Shown here piece after piece: positions 6,976 through 13,592 of a stretch of DNA of 18,970 nt. Position 1 is the first letter of the stretch; each line of letters opens with the position of its first letter. Below the pieces are notes generated by a model that did not search any database, was not told where the DNA came from, and worked only from the letters and a program-made list of their open reading frames with translations. The position numbers and the translations under genes are program-made. The DNA is from Desulfuromusa sp. (GTDB lineage Bacteria > Desulfobacterota > Desulfuromonadia > Desulfuromonadales > Geopsychrobacteraceae): contig JAGGWI010000215.1 in NCBI GenBank assembly GCA_021157505.1, positions 1 to 18,970 on the forward strand, read 5' to 3'.

Positions 6976-7832
6976 GCCGACGGTTACTGGTTATTACCGG
7001 GCTGTCTGGTTCCGGGAAAAGTACTGCTGCCAGGGTTCTGGAGGATCAGGGTTTTTTCGTGGTTGATAACCTGCCCCTGGTGATGTTGCCAGACTTTATG
7101 CAACGGGCTCGGGAGGGATTGAATACAAATGCTGGTGTTGCAGTTGTTATTGACGTCCGTAATCGTGGTTTTCTGAGTGACCACGATAAGACCTTTGTGC
7201 AATTAAAAGAGGCTGGTTATCAGCTAGAGATTCTTTTTTTTGAAGCGGCAGATGCGGTGTTACAGCGACGTTACTCTGAGACGCGCCGCCGGCATCCGCT
7301 CGCAACCGTTGAAACTCTTCAGTCCGGGATAGAAAAGGAACGCCAGCAACTGCATCAGCTGCGCAACAGTGCGACAAAGATTATCGATAGCAGCAACTTG
7401 AATTCACGGCAGCTACGTGATCTGATGCTTGATTTTCTGGGTGAAAAGAATAGCTCATCGCTGATTGTCAATCTGGAGTCATTCGGTTACCGTTACGGTC
7501 TCCCGCCAGCTGCTGATTTGGTGTTCGATGTCCGTTTTTTGCCCAATCCCCATTATATTGATAATCTACGACCGCTGACTGGGTTGGATCCAAAGTTGCG
7601 TGAATATGTTCTCTCGCAACAGGCCTGCCGTGATTTTTGCCAGCATCTTGATCATCTCCTCGGTTTTCTGTTGCCCCATTATCGAGCTGAGGGGAAAAGT
7701 TACCTGACCGTTGCTATTGGTTGCACCGGAGGGAGGCACCGGAGTGTTTCCATTGTTGAAAACCTGTCCAGCAATTTTCCCGATTCAAGTGTTATTTTAC
7801 GGGTTAACCATCGAGATATTGACAAGGGTTAG
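6972..7832 (+). CDS. rapZ: RNase adapter / nucleotide-binding protein RapZ (YvcJ family)
   Basis: RapZ/YvcJ proteins bind nucleotides. In E. coli RapZ delivers the small RNA GlmZ to RNase E and senses glucosamine-6-phosphate; its role in this lineage is not established. The 286-residue protein has Walker A GLSGSGKST at residues 10-18, the YSETRRRHPLA segment, FGYRYGLPPAADLVFDVRFLPNPHY at the start of the C-terminal domain, and the C-terminal GCTGGRHRSV at about 250-259, all family hallmarks. Full length. It overlaps hprK by four bases and ends 3 bases before the EIIA gene, so it is embedded inside the PTS run. That location suggests a link between phosphotransferase state and amino-sugar or envelope supply, but this is inference. 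Confidence 0.95.
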   Translation: MSRRLLVITGLSGSGKSTAARVLEDQGFFVVDNLPLVMLPDFMQRAREGLNTNAGVAVVIDVRNRGFLSDHDKTFVQLKEAGYQLEILFFEAADAVLQRRYSETRRRHPLATVETLQSGIEKERQQLHQLRNSATKIIDSSNLNSRQLRDLMLDFLGEKNSSSLIVNLESFGYRYGLPPAADLVFDVRFLPNPHYIDNLRPLTGLDPKLREYVLSQQACRDFCQHLDHLLGFLLPHYRAEGKSYLTVAIGCTGGRHRSVSIVENLSSNFPDSSVILRVNHRDIDKG

Positions 7833-7835
7833 TCG

Positions 7836-8243
7836 ATGATTGGTATTGTGGTTGTGACTCATGCTGGTTTGGCCGATGAATTGCTCCAGGCCGCTGAACT
7901 GATACTGGGTCCACTCAAAGGGGTTGAGGCGGTCAGTATCGATCGTGAGATGTCGCTTGAGGTGGCTAAAAAGAGATTACATCAAGCTGTGGTCCTGGTA
8001 GGAAAAGATGGTGATGGGACAATTATTTTGACCGACCTGTTCGGTGGTACACCGACCAATATCAGTGCTGAATTTCTCCAGGAGGGGGTGGTTGAGATCC
8101 TCACCGGGGTCAATTTGCCAATGTTGATCAAAGGGGCTGGTGCTCGTATCAATCAAGATCTGGACGGGCTGGCTACACTGCTCAAGGATTATGCTAAAAA
8201 TGCAATTATCCGTCCTTCCGATCTGCTGCGTTCTGCGCGGTAG
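7836..8243 (+). CDS. PTS mannose-family EIIA domain protein
   Basis: Takes phosphate from HPr-His and passes it to EIIB of a mannose-type permease. The 135-residue single-domain protein has the active His9 in MIGIVVVTHAGLADELL and the conserved DLFGGTPTN at residues 67-75, which packs around the active site in EIIA-Man. In E. coli the equivalent domain is fused to EIIB as ManX; here the two are separate genes. A good AAGGG Shine-Dalgarno lies 8 bases before the ATG, within the end of rapZ. Many deltaproteobacterial EIIA-Man proteins have been thought regulatory, but B, C and D components follow directly, so transport is likely. The sugar cannot be told from sequence. Confidence 0.93.
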   Translation: MIGIVVVTHAGLADELLQAAELILGPLKGVEAVSIDREMSLEVAKKRLHQAVVLVGKDGDGTIILTDLFGGTPTNISAEFLQEGVVEILTGVNLPMLIKGAGARINQDLDGLATLLKDYAKNAIIRPSDLLRSAR

Positions 8244-8261
8244 AATATTTGTTGGAGAATT

Positions 8262-8756
8262 ATGGCTCTTGTTCTTGCTCGCATAGATAACCGCTTGATT
8301 CATGGCCAGGTTTTAGAGGCTTGGGTCCCTTTTGTCCGGGCTGATTGTATTGTTGTCGCCAATGATGAAATCGCCGGGAATCCATTGCAGAAGATGATGA
8401 TGCAGGCCTCAGTCCCCAGTCGGATGCAGGTTGAAATCGGGACTATTGCAGAGGCGACCCTCCTGTTTAATTCAACTCAGCTCAACCGGCGGAGAATTCT
8501 TCTACTCTTTGGGACAACTGCCGATGCTGTTCGTGCCTATCAAGGGGGTTTGATCTATAACCGGTTGAATCTTGGTAATTTACAGGCGTACAAAGGCAAG
8601 GCTCGGTTTAGCTGTACCTTATTTCTGGATCCGGCTGACCTGGATAATCTGGCATTGCTTGATCAGGCTGGAGTCAAGATTACCGCCCGCTGTATTCCTG
8701 CTGATGGTGAGCGACCCTGGAGAAAATTAATTCCTGTTTTGAAGGGGGGAGGTTAA
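8262..8756 (+). CDS. PTS mannose/fructose/sorbose-family EIIB
   Basis: Cytoplasmic phosphocarrier that receives phosphate from EIIA and donates it to the sugar arriving through EIIC/EIID. The 164-residue protein matches the single-domain length. The phosphorylated residue is His14 in LARIDNRLIHGQVLEAW, the classic EIIB-Man/Sor motif, followed by VVANDEIAGNPLQKMMMQAS, which is also conserved. The later segment GLIYNRLNLGNLQ corresponds to the family's conserved NxGN-like region. The stop overlaps the EIIC start by one base (TAATG). Substrate class (mannose, fructose, sorbose, amino sugar) cannot be separated from these motifs. Confidence 0.94.
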   Translation: MALVLARIDNRLIHGQVLEAWVPFVRADCIVVANDEIAGNPLQKMMMQASVPSRMQVEIGTIAEATLLFNSTQLNRRRILLLFGTTADAVRAYQGGLIYNRLNLGNLQAYKGKARFSCTLFLDPADLDNLALLDQAGVKITARCIPADGERPWRKLIPVLKGGG

Positions 8757-9445
8757 TGGTTCTCAGTCTGTTTCTGGGATCTCTGGTCTCTTTGATCTGT
8801 GGGCTGGATCGTGTTGCGATTCTGCAGATCATGATTTCGAGGCCGATTGTTGCAGCTCCTCTTGCTGCCCTGGTTCTTGGTGAGCCCTTGATTGGTTTGC
8901 AGATCGGGGTGATGGTCGAGTTGCTCTGGTTGGCCAGATTACCCGTTGGTGCAGCGGTTCCACCTGACGATACTCAAGTGTCAATCGCCGCCAGTGTGCT
9001 GGCAGTTATCCTGGGACAGACCTTGAATGCTTCGGGGGGAGAGTTGTTGTTGCTTTGTTTGTTTGTTGCTATTCCCCTCGGAAAGTTTGGCCAATACTTT
9101 GATCAATATGCCAGACAATATAATGTGCGGCTGGTCAAGCGGGTTGATTCTGCTCTAAAAAAAGAATCGTTTTTAGCAGCAGAAGGGTACCATTTGCGCG
9201 GGTTGATCAGCTTTTCTCTGTCTTCACTAGCCTCTTATTCAATTATCATCCTTGGAGGTTTGTCAATTATTCCAGTGCTTTGGCCTTATGTGCAACAATC
9301 ACTGAGTTACTCATCCACGTGGATGCAATTAGCTTTTCCTCTGGTTGGGATTGTCGTCATTTTGGGAACAATTAATGTCAGCCGGGCAATTACTCTGTTT
9401 TGTGCCTCCTTTTGTATGGCCTTTTTATTGATGTGGTTGGTGTAG
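8756..9445 (+). CDS. PTS mannose-family EIIC membrane subunit (short form)
   Basis: Integral membrane channel subunit of a mannose-type PTS permease, acting with EIID. The 229-residue protein is strongly hydrophobic, with about six to seven likely membrane segments. It contains the family-typical RPIVAAPLAALVLGEPLIGLQIGVMVELLWL and PVGAAVPPDDTQVSIAA regions. It is shorter than E. coli ManY (266 residues), mainly toward the C-terminus, but the reading frame is intact and nothing suggests a frameshift. The start overlaps the EIIB stop, and EIID begins 2 bases after its stop. Family call is firm; the transported sugar is unknown. Confidence 0.9.
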   Translation: MVLSLFLGSLVSLICGLDRVAILQIMISRPIVAAPLAALVLGEPLIGLQIGVMVELLWLARLPVGAAVPPDDTQVSIAASVLAVILGQTLNASGGELLLLCLFVAIPLGKFGQYFDQYARQYNVRLVKRVDSALKKESFLAAEGYHLRGLISFSLSSLASYSIIILGGLSIIPVLWPYVQQSLSYSSTWMQLAFPLVGIVVILGTINVSRAITLFCASFCMAFLLMWLV

Positions 9446-9447
9446 AG

Positions 9448-10221
9448 ATGAAAATTTCGTGGCAGACCCGCCTACATATATGGTTTCGATTGTTACTTTT
9501 GCAGGCCAGCTGGAACTTTGAAACACTCCAGGGGCTTGGTTTTTTCTACGCTCTTTTGCCCGGTATGAGGAAACTCTATAGCAAGGAAAAATTACCGGAA
9601 GTGAGTCTCAAGTATACGGGTTATTTTAATACTCATGTATATTTTGCCCCTCTGGTTGCCGGAGCAGTTTTAAAGTTGGAAGAGGAGCGAAGCTCTGGAA
9701 CCACTGCTGCTGAAGTTGAAATTGATGATTTTAAACAAATGGTTGCCGCGCCTTACGCAGCGATTGGAGATGCTTTTTTCTGGGGTGGATTGAGGCCATT
9801 GGTAGCAGGAATATCACTGTTTCTGGCGGTAAAAGGGATCCTCTGGGCGCCATTGGTATTTGTCCTGCTTTATAATATTGTCCCCATCTGGTTCAGAACT
9901 GCATTTTTTTCTCGTGGTTATCATCAGGGTTTGAAGTCGGTTGAATTTATCCAACGGCATAAATTGCCGGATCTGGCTATTCATACCAAGGAAGCCGCAG
10001 TTGTCGTTCTCGGTGGGCTGAGTGCATTTATGGTCTTTTCTCAGTTAACCCAGCATCAATTGCCTGGTTGGCTGGGGATGTTAACTCTCATTCCGATGGT
10101 TATGTTGTCTCTGGTAGCGCGGAAAGGGTTCTCAACGCTGTTGCTGGTTATTATAACCGTCAGTAGTATTTTTTTAATCGGATTGTTCTGGGCTGATGTG
10201 GTTCACTTGATTGCTTCTTGA
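9448..10221 (+). CDS. PTS mannose-family EIID membrane subunit
   Basis: Second membrane subunit unique to mannose-family PTS permeases. From ATG 9448 it has 257 residues (E. coli ManZ has 286). The N-terminal conserved segment LLLQASWNFETLQGLGFFYALLPGMRKLY corresponds to the QxSWNxExxQxLGxxYxxxPxxKKLY pattern of ManZ. Central segments GDAFFWGGLRPLVAGISLFLA and NIVPIWFRTAFFSRGYHQGLK, and C-terminal hydrophobic helices, also fit. An upstream in-frame TTG (9400) would overlap EIIC by 46 bases and has no support. Sixteen bases later HPr begins. With EIIA, EIIB and EIIC this completes a four-part permease. Confidence 0.92.
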   Translation: MKISWQTRLHIWFRLLLLQASWNFETLQGLGFFYALLPGMRKLYSKEKLPEVSLKYTGYFNTHVYFAPLVAGAVLKLEEERSSGTTAAEVEIDDFKQMVAAPYAAIGDAFFWGGLRPLVAGISLFLAVKGILWAPLVFVLLYNIVPIWFRTAFFSRGYHQGLKSVEFIQRHKLPDLAIHTKEAAVVVLGGLSAFMVFSQLTQHQLPGWLGMLTLIPMVMLSLVARKGFSTLLLVIITVSSIFLIGLFWADVVHLIAS

Positions 10222-10237
10222 GGGGCAAGACTAAATT

Positions 10238-10504
10238 ATGCAAAACCGTAATTTTAAAATAGTAAATCGCCTGGGATTACACGCCAGGGCAGCGGCGCAA
10301 TTTGTACAGACAGCCAATAAGTTCAGTTCTGAAATCACTCTGCTCAAAGATGATATTGAGGTTAATGGTAAGAGCATCATGGGGATATTGCTGCTTGCTG
10401 CACCACAGGGGACTGAACTCGCAGTGGTTGTGGAAGGTCTGGATGAACAGCGGGCGATGGACGTTATCGCAGCGTTGATTGAGGATGGCTTTGGTGAAGA
10501 TTAA
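10238..10504 (+). CDS. ptsH: Phosphocarrier protein HPr
   Basis: General PTS carrier passing phosphate from Enzyme I to EIIA proteins. The 88-residue protein has the active His15 in NRLGLHARAAAQF and the regulatory Ser46 in VNGKSIMGIL, the exact target context of HprK. A Gram-negative HPr with both sites, encoded in the same run as hprK, supports working Ser46 control. A GAGGGG Shine-Dalgarno lies upstream. Its 3' end overlaps the ptsI start. It is the only HPr in the window, so it would serve the mannose-type EIIA and possibly PtsN. Confidence 0.96.
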   Translation: MQNRNFKIVNRLGLHARAAAQFVQTANKFSSEITLLKDDIEVNGKSIMGILLLAAPQGTELAVVVEGLDEQRAMDVIAALIEDGFGED

Positions 10505-12266
10505 GGTTGCAAAAGATACATATCTGGTTGGCATCGGGGTTTCACCGGGGATCGGTATCGGGGAGGTCAGCCTGGTTGATCCACGACCCCTGGTTGATCA
10601 ATCTTTAATTGAGGAGGCAGAGGTTGAAGCAGAACTGTTGCGTTTTCAACAGGCTTTAGATCGGGCCCGGGATCAGCTGGAAAAAATCAAACAGGCGGTT
10701 TCCAGGCAGCAGCACCTGCGTGAACATCTGTATATTCTTGATACCCATCTGCTTATTCTAGAAGATGAAATGCTGGTGGCGGGGACCGAAAAAGTGATTC
10801 GTGCGCGGATGAATGCCGAAGGAGCTTTGACGCAGGTTCTTGGACAGCTCCGGGCATTGTTCGACAATATAGAAGATGAATATCTGCGGGAGAGACGTTC
10901 TGATGTTGATGCGGTCGGTGACCGTTTGCTCCGCATATTGACAGGTGCCAGTGAGCGTACTATCGGGAAAATTGGCAGTAAATCACTGGTGGTCGCACAT
11001 GATCTGTCTCCAGCTGAAACCATGCAGATGGATCGATCCAAGGTTCTCGGTTTTATAACCGACAAAGGGGGGCGAACGTCCCATACGGCGATTCTGGCAC
11101 GATCATTGGATATCCCGGCAGTTGTTGGTCTGGAATCAGTAACATCAATGGTCTTTGACCGGTTGCCAGTTATTATTGATGGTTCTTCCGGGGTCGTTAT
11201 TCTCAACCCCTCGGAACAGACTTTTAAAGAGTATCTTGAGCGCAAACAGTCCTATGAATATCTGGAACAAGATCTTGAGCAATTTCGCGAGCTTTCGGCT
11301 GTTACTACGGATCAGGTGCATATTGCTTTGCGCGGTAATCTGGAAATAGCCAGTGATGTGGAGCAGGCCAAGAGGCATGCTGCGGAAGGTATTGGACTTT
11401 ACCGAACCGAATTTCTCTATCTTGGTCGAAGTGAGCCGCCCGATGAGGAGGAACAGTACCAGTCCTATTGTGAAATTCTCCGCCAGATGGAGGGTGAACC
11501 GGTCACAATAAGGACTCTTGATATCGGTGGCGATAAGTTTGTCCCTGAATTGAATCTGGAGGATGAGGCCAACCCGGCAATGGGGTTGCGAGCGATCCGC
11601 TTTTCCCTGCATGAGGAGCGCTTGTTTAAAATCCAGCTACGGGCAATATTGCGAGCTTCAAGTTGTGGTGAAGTACGGATTCTCTTTCCGATGATCAGTG
11701 GTGTGGCTGAGATTAGAGCCTGCAAGCAAATTCTTGGTGAGATTCAGGCTCAGCTGGATCGGGAGGGGATCGTTTATGATCCTGACCTTGCTATCGGGAT
11801 CATGATTGAAACCCCGTCAGCAGTTATGATTGCCCCTTTGTTGGCGCAGGAGGTTGACTTTTTCTCTGTTGGTACCAATGATCTGATACAATACTTTCTT
11901 GCTGTTGATCGGGGGAACGAACATGTTGCTTATCTCTACGATCCCATGCATCCAGCGATTTTACGTGCGTTAAAAGCGACTTGTGACGCAGCAAATAGTG
12001 CTGGTATCGGGGTTTGTATCTGCGGTGAAGTCGCTGGTGAACCGCTTTATACCTTTGTATTGGCGGGTCTCGGATTTCATGAGCTGTCGATGAATCCTGC
12101 CTGTATTTCAAGAGTAAAGCGGGTTCTGCGGCAGATTTCCAAACAAGAGGGTGAACTTCTGGTGGCTAAATTATTGTTGCTGTCAACCAGTAAAGAGGTT
12201 TCTACTGCCATTGAGCAGGAGATGCGCGGCCGGTTGCCAGATATTTTTGCGCAACCATTAATATAA
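10494..12266 (+). CDS. ptsI: PTS Enzyme I (phosphoenolpyruvate-protein phosphotransferase)
   Basis: Autophosphorylates with phosphoenolpyruvate and passes the phosphate to HPr-His15. From GTG 10494 it has 590 residues. The N-terminal HPr-binding/phosphohistidine part has the active His197 in GGRTSHTAILARSLDIPA. The C-terminal PEP-binding barrel includes GIGLYRTEFLYL, IRTLDIGGDK, DFFSVGTNDLIQYFLAVDR and the catalytic Cys510 in GVCICGEVAGEP. There is no N-terminal GAF domain, so it is sugar-type EI, not PtsP. Start choice is uncertain: ATG 10485 has GAGG directly adjacent (too close), while GTG 10494 lies 9 bases and TTG 10491 lies 6 bases after the same GAGG. All overlap the end of ptsH. It closes the PTS gene run. 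Confidence 0.95.
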   Translation: MKIKVAKDTYLVGIGVSPGIGIGEVSLVDPRPLVDQSLIEEAEVEAELLRFQQALDRARDQLEKIKQAVSRQQHLREHLYILDTHLLILEDEMLVAGTEKVIRARMNAEGALTQVLGQLRALFDNIEDEYLRERRSDVDAVGDRLLRILTGASERTIGKIGSKSLVVAHDLSPAETMQMDRSKVLGFITDKGGRTSHTAILARSLDIPAVVGLESVTSMVFDRLPVIIDGSSGVVILNPSEQTFKEYLERKQSYEYLEQDLEQFRELSAVTTDQVHIALRGNLEIASDVEQAKRHAAEGIGLYRTEFLYLGRSEPPDEEEQYQSYCEILRQMEGEPVTIRTLDIGGDKFVPELNLEDEANPAMGLRAIRFSLHEERLFKIQLRAILRASSCGEVRILFPMISGVAEIRACKQILGEIQAQLDREGIVYDPDLAIGIMIETPSAVMIAPLLAQEVDFFSVGTNDLIQYFLAVDRGNEHVAYLYDPMHPAILRALKATCDAANSAGIGVCICGEVAGEPLYTFVLAGLGFHELSMNPACISRVKRVLRQISKQEGELLVAKLLLLSTSKEVSTAIEQEMRGRLPDIFAQPLI

Positions 12267-12286
12267 ATCACATCTAACGATAAAAT
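12258..12286 (+). promoter_or_regulatory. Possible sigma-70 promoter for metK
   Basis: TTAATA (12258-12263, four of six to -35) and TAAAAT (12281-12286, five of six to -10) are 17 bases apart. Transcription would start near 12293, leaving a 20-base leader with AAAGGA before the ATG. The 47-base gap after ptsI holds no terminator, and it is too short for any known SAM riboswitch class that I could recognise. Support is pattern and position only. Confidence 0.35.
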
Positions 12287-12313
12287 TAAAGATGCAGGAA
12301 AGGACAAACATAA

Positions 12314-13483
12314 ATGTCGATGACCGATTTTCTATTTACATCAGAATCAGTGGGAGAAGGACATCCCGACAAAGTTGCTGATCAGATTTCTGATGCTGTG
12401 CTTGACGCTATTCTGGAACAGGATCCAAAAGCCCGGGTTGCCTGTGAGACACTGGTTACTACGGGTATGGCAATTATTGCCGGAGAGATTACCACCACGG
12501 CCTATGCTGATTTGCCAGCGATTGTCAGACAAACCATCAAAGAGATTGGCTATAATGATTCAGCCATCGGATTTGATTATAAAACCTGTGCGGTTATAAC
12601 TTCGATTGGTCAACAATCCCCCGATATCTCGCAAGGGGTGAGTGAAGGCGAGGGGCTGTTTACAGAACAGGGTGCGGGGGACCAGGGTTTAATGTTCGGT
12701 TTTGCCTGCAATGAAACTCCTGAGCTGATGCCGATGCCGATTACTCTTGCCCATAGACTCACCCAAAAGCTTGCTACTGTGCGCAAGCAAGGGACACTTA
12801 ACTTCCTCCGTCCGGATAGTAAATCGCAGGTGTCAATTCAGTATATTGATGACAAACCGACCCGGATTGATACCGTTGTTATTTCGACCCAGCATAATCC
12901 TGAGGTTCTCTATGATGATTTGCAGGAAGCTATTATTGAAGAGGTGATCAAGCCGATTCTTCCACCTGATCTGCTTGATGGTGAAACCCGCTATCTGATC
13001 AATCCAACCGGTCGTTTTGTTGTTGGTGGACCAATGGGGGATTGTGGCTTGACCGGGCGGAAAATCATTGTCGATACCTACGGTGGGCATGGTTCCCATG
13101 GTGGTGGTGCCTTCAGTGGCAAGGATCCGTCAAAAGTTGATCGGAGTGCCTCCTATATGGCGCGTTATGTTGCAAAAAACATTGTCGCAGCAGGATTGGC
13201 GCGTAAATGTGAGGTTCAACTGGCCTATGCGATTGGTGTTGCTGAACCCGTTTCGGTGATGATCAACAGCTATGGTACTGGTAAAATACCATCTAACCAG
13301 ATCGCCAAAATTGTTCAGGATGAATTTGATATGCGTCCCGCAGCAATTATTCAACAGCTTGATCTGCTTAGACCAATTTATCGTCAAACGGCGGCCTATG
13401 GACATTTCGGCAGAGAGTTGCCTGATTTTACCTGGGAATTTACAGATCGGGTAGATTCCCTTCGGTCTCGTGCGGGGCTCTAG
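12314..13483 (+). CDS. metK: S-adenosylmethionine synthetase (MetK)
   Basis: Makes S-adenosylmethionine from methionine and ATP, the main methyl donor; cytoplasmic tetramer. The 389-residue protein has the standard length. The ATP-site motif SVGEGHPDKVADQISDAVLD contains catalytic His17, GAGDQGLMFG is the first PROSITE-type signature, and GGGAFSGKDPSKVDRS is the second (phosphate-binding loop). Two ATGs lie six bases apart (12314 and 12320); AAAGGA at 12299-12304 favours the first. It follows ptsI by 47 bases and ends before a strong bidirectional terminator. No riboswitch is visible upstream. A functional tie to the PTS is not suggested; it is probably a separate or readthrough unit. Confidence 0.98.
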   Translation: MSMTDFLFTSESVGEGHPDKVADQISDAVLDAILEQDPKARVACETLVTTGMAIIAGEITTTAYADLPAIVRQTIKEIGYNDSAIGFDYKTCAVITSIGQQSPDISQGVSEGEGLFTEQGAGDQGLMFGFACNETPELMPMPITLAHRLTQKLATVRKQGTLNFLRPDSKSQVSIQYIDDKPTRIDTVVISTQHNPEVLYDDLQEAIIEEVIKPILPPDLLDGETRYLINPTGRFVVGGPMGDCGLTGRKIIVDTYGGHGSHGGGAFSGKDPSKVDRSASYMARYVAKNIVAAGLARKCEVQLAYAIGVAEPVSVMINSYGTGKIPSNQIAKIVQDEFDMRPAAIIQQLDLLRPIYRQTAAYGHFGRELPDFTWEFTDRVDSLRSRAGL

Positions 13484-13505
13484 ATAGTATTTTTCAAGAG
13501 AGAGT

Positions 13506-13540
13506 AAAAAGGGTGAGTTCTCTGGACTTACCCTTTTTTT
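13506..13540 (+). terminator. Bidirectional rho-independent terminator between metK and agmatine deiminase
   Basis: AAAAAGGGTGAG (13506-13517) pairs with CTTACCCTTTTT (13527-13538), including one G-T pair, around a 9-base loop; further T residues follow to 13540. Read on the minus strand, the same stem is followed by TTTTT from the complement of the A-run, so it can end both metK and the convergent gene at 13593. Confidence 0.88.
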
Positions 13541-13592
13541 CTTTGCGGAGTTTCAAGAAAACTCTGTTGTACCAGTCCAACCTTCAAGGATT

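Noticed and set aside
11095..11110. TGGCACGATCATTGGA inside ptsI resembling a sigma-54 promoter
   Set aside because: It has GG rather than GC at -12, lies in a conserved coding stretch (ILARSLDIP), and no gene starts downstream.
10673..11245. 190-codon open frame on the minus strand within ptsI
   Set aside because: It is antisense to a well-conserved gene, is Ser/Arg-rich low-complexity in composition, has no family motif, and is a codon-bias shadow.
12267..12313. SAM riboswitch upstream of metK
   Set aside because: Only 47 bases separate ptsI from metK, with no recognisable stem pattern of a SAM riboswitch.
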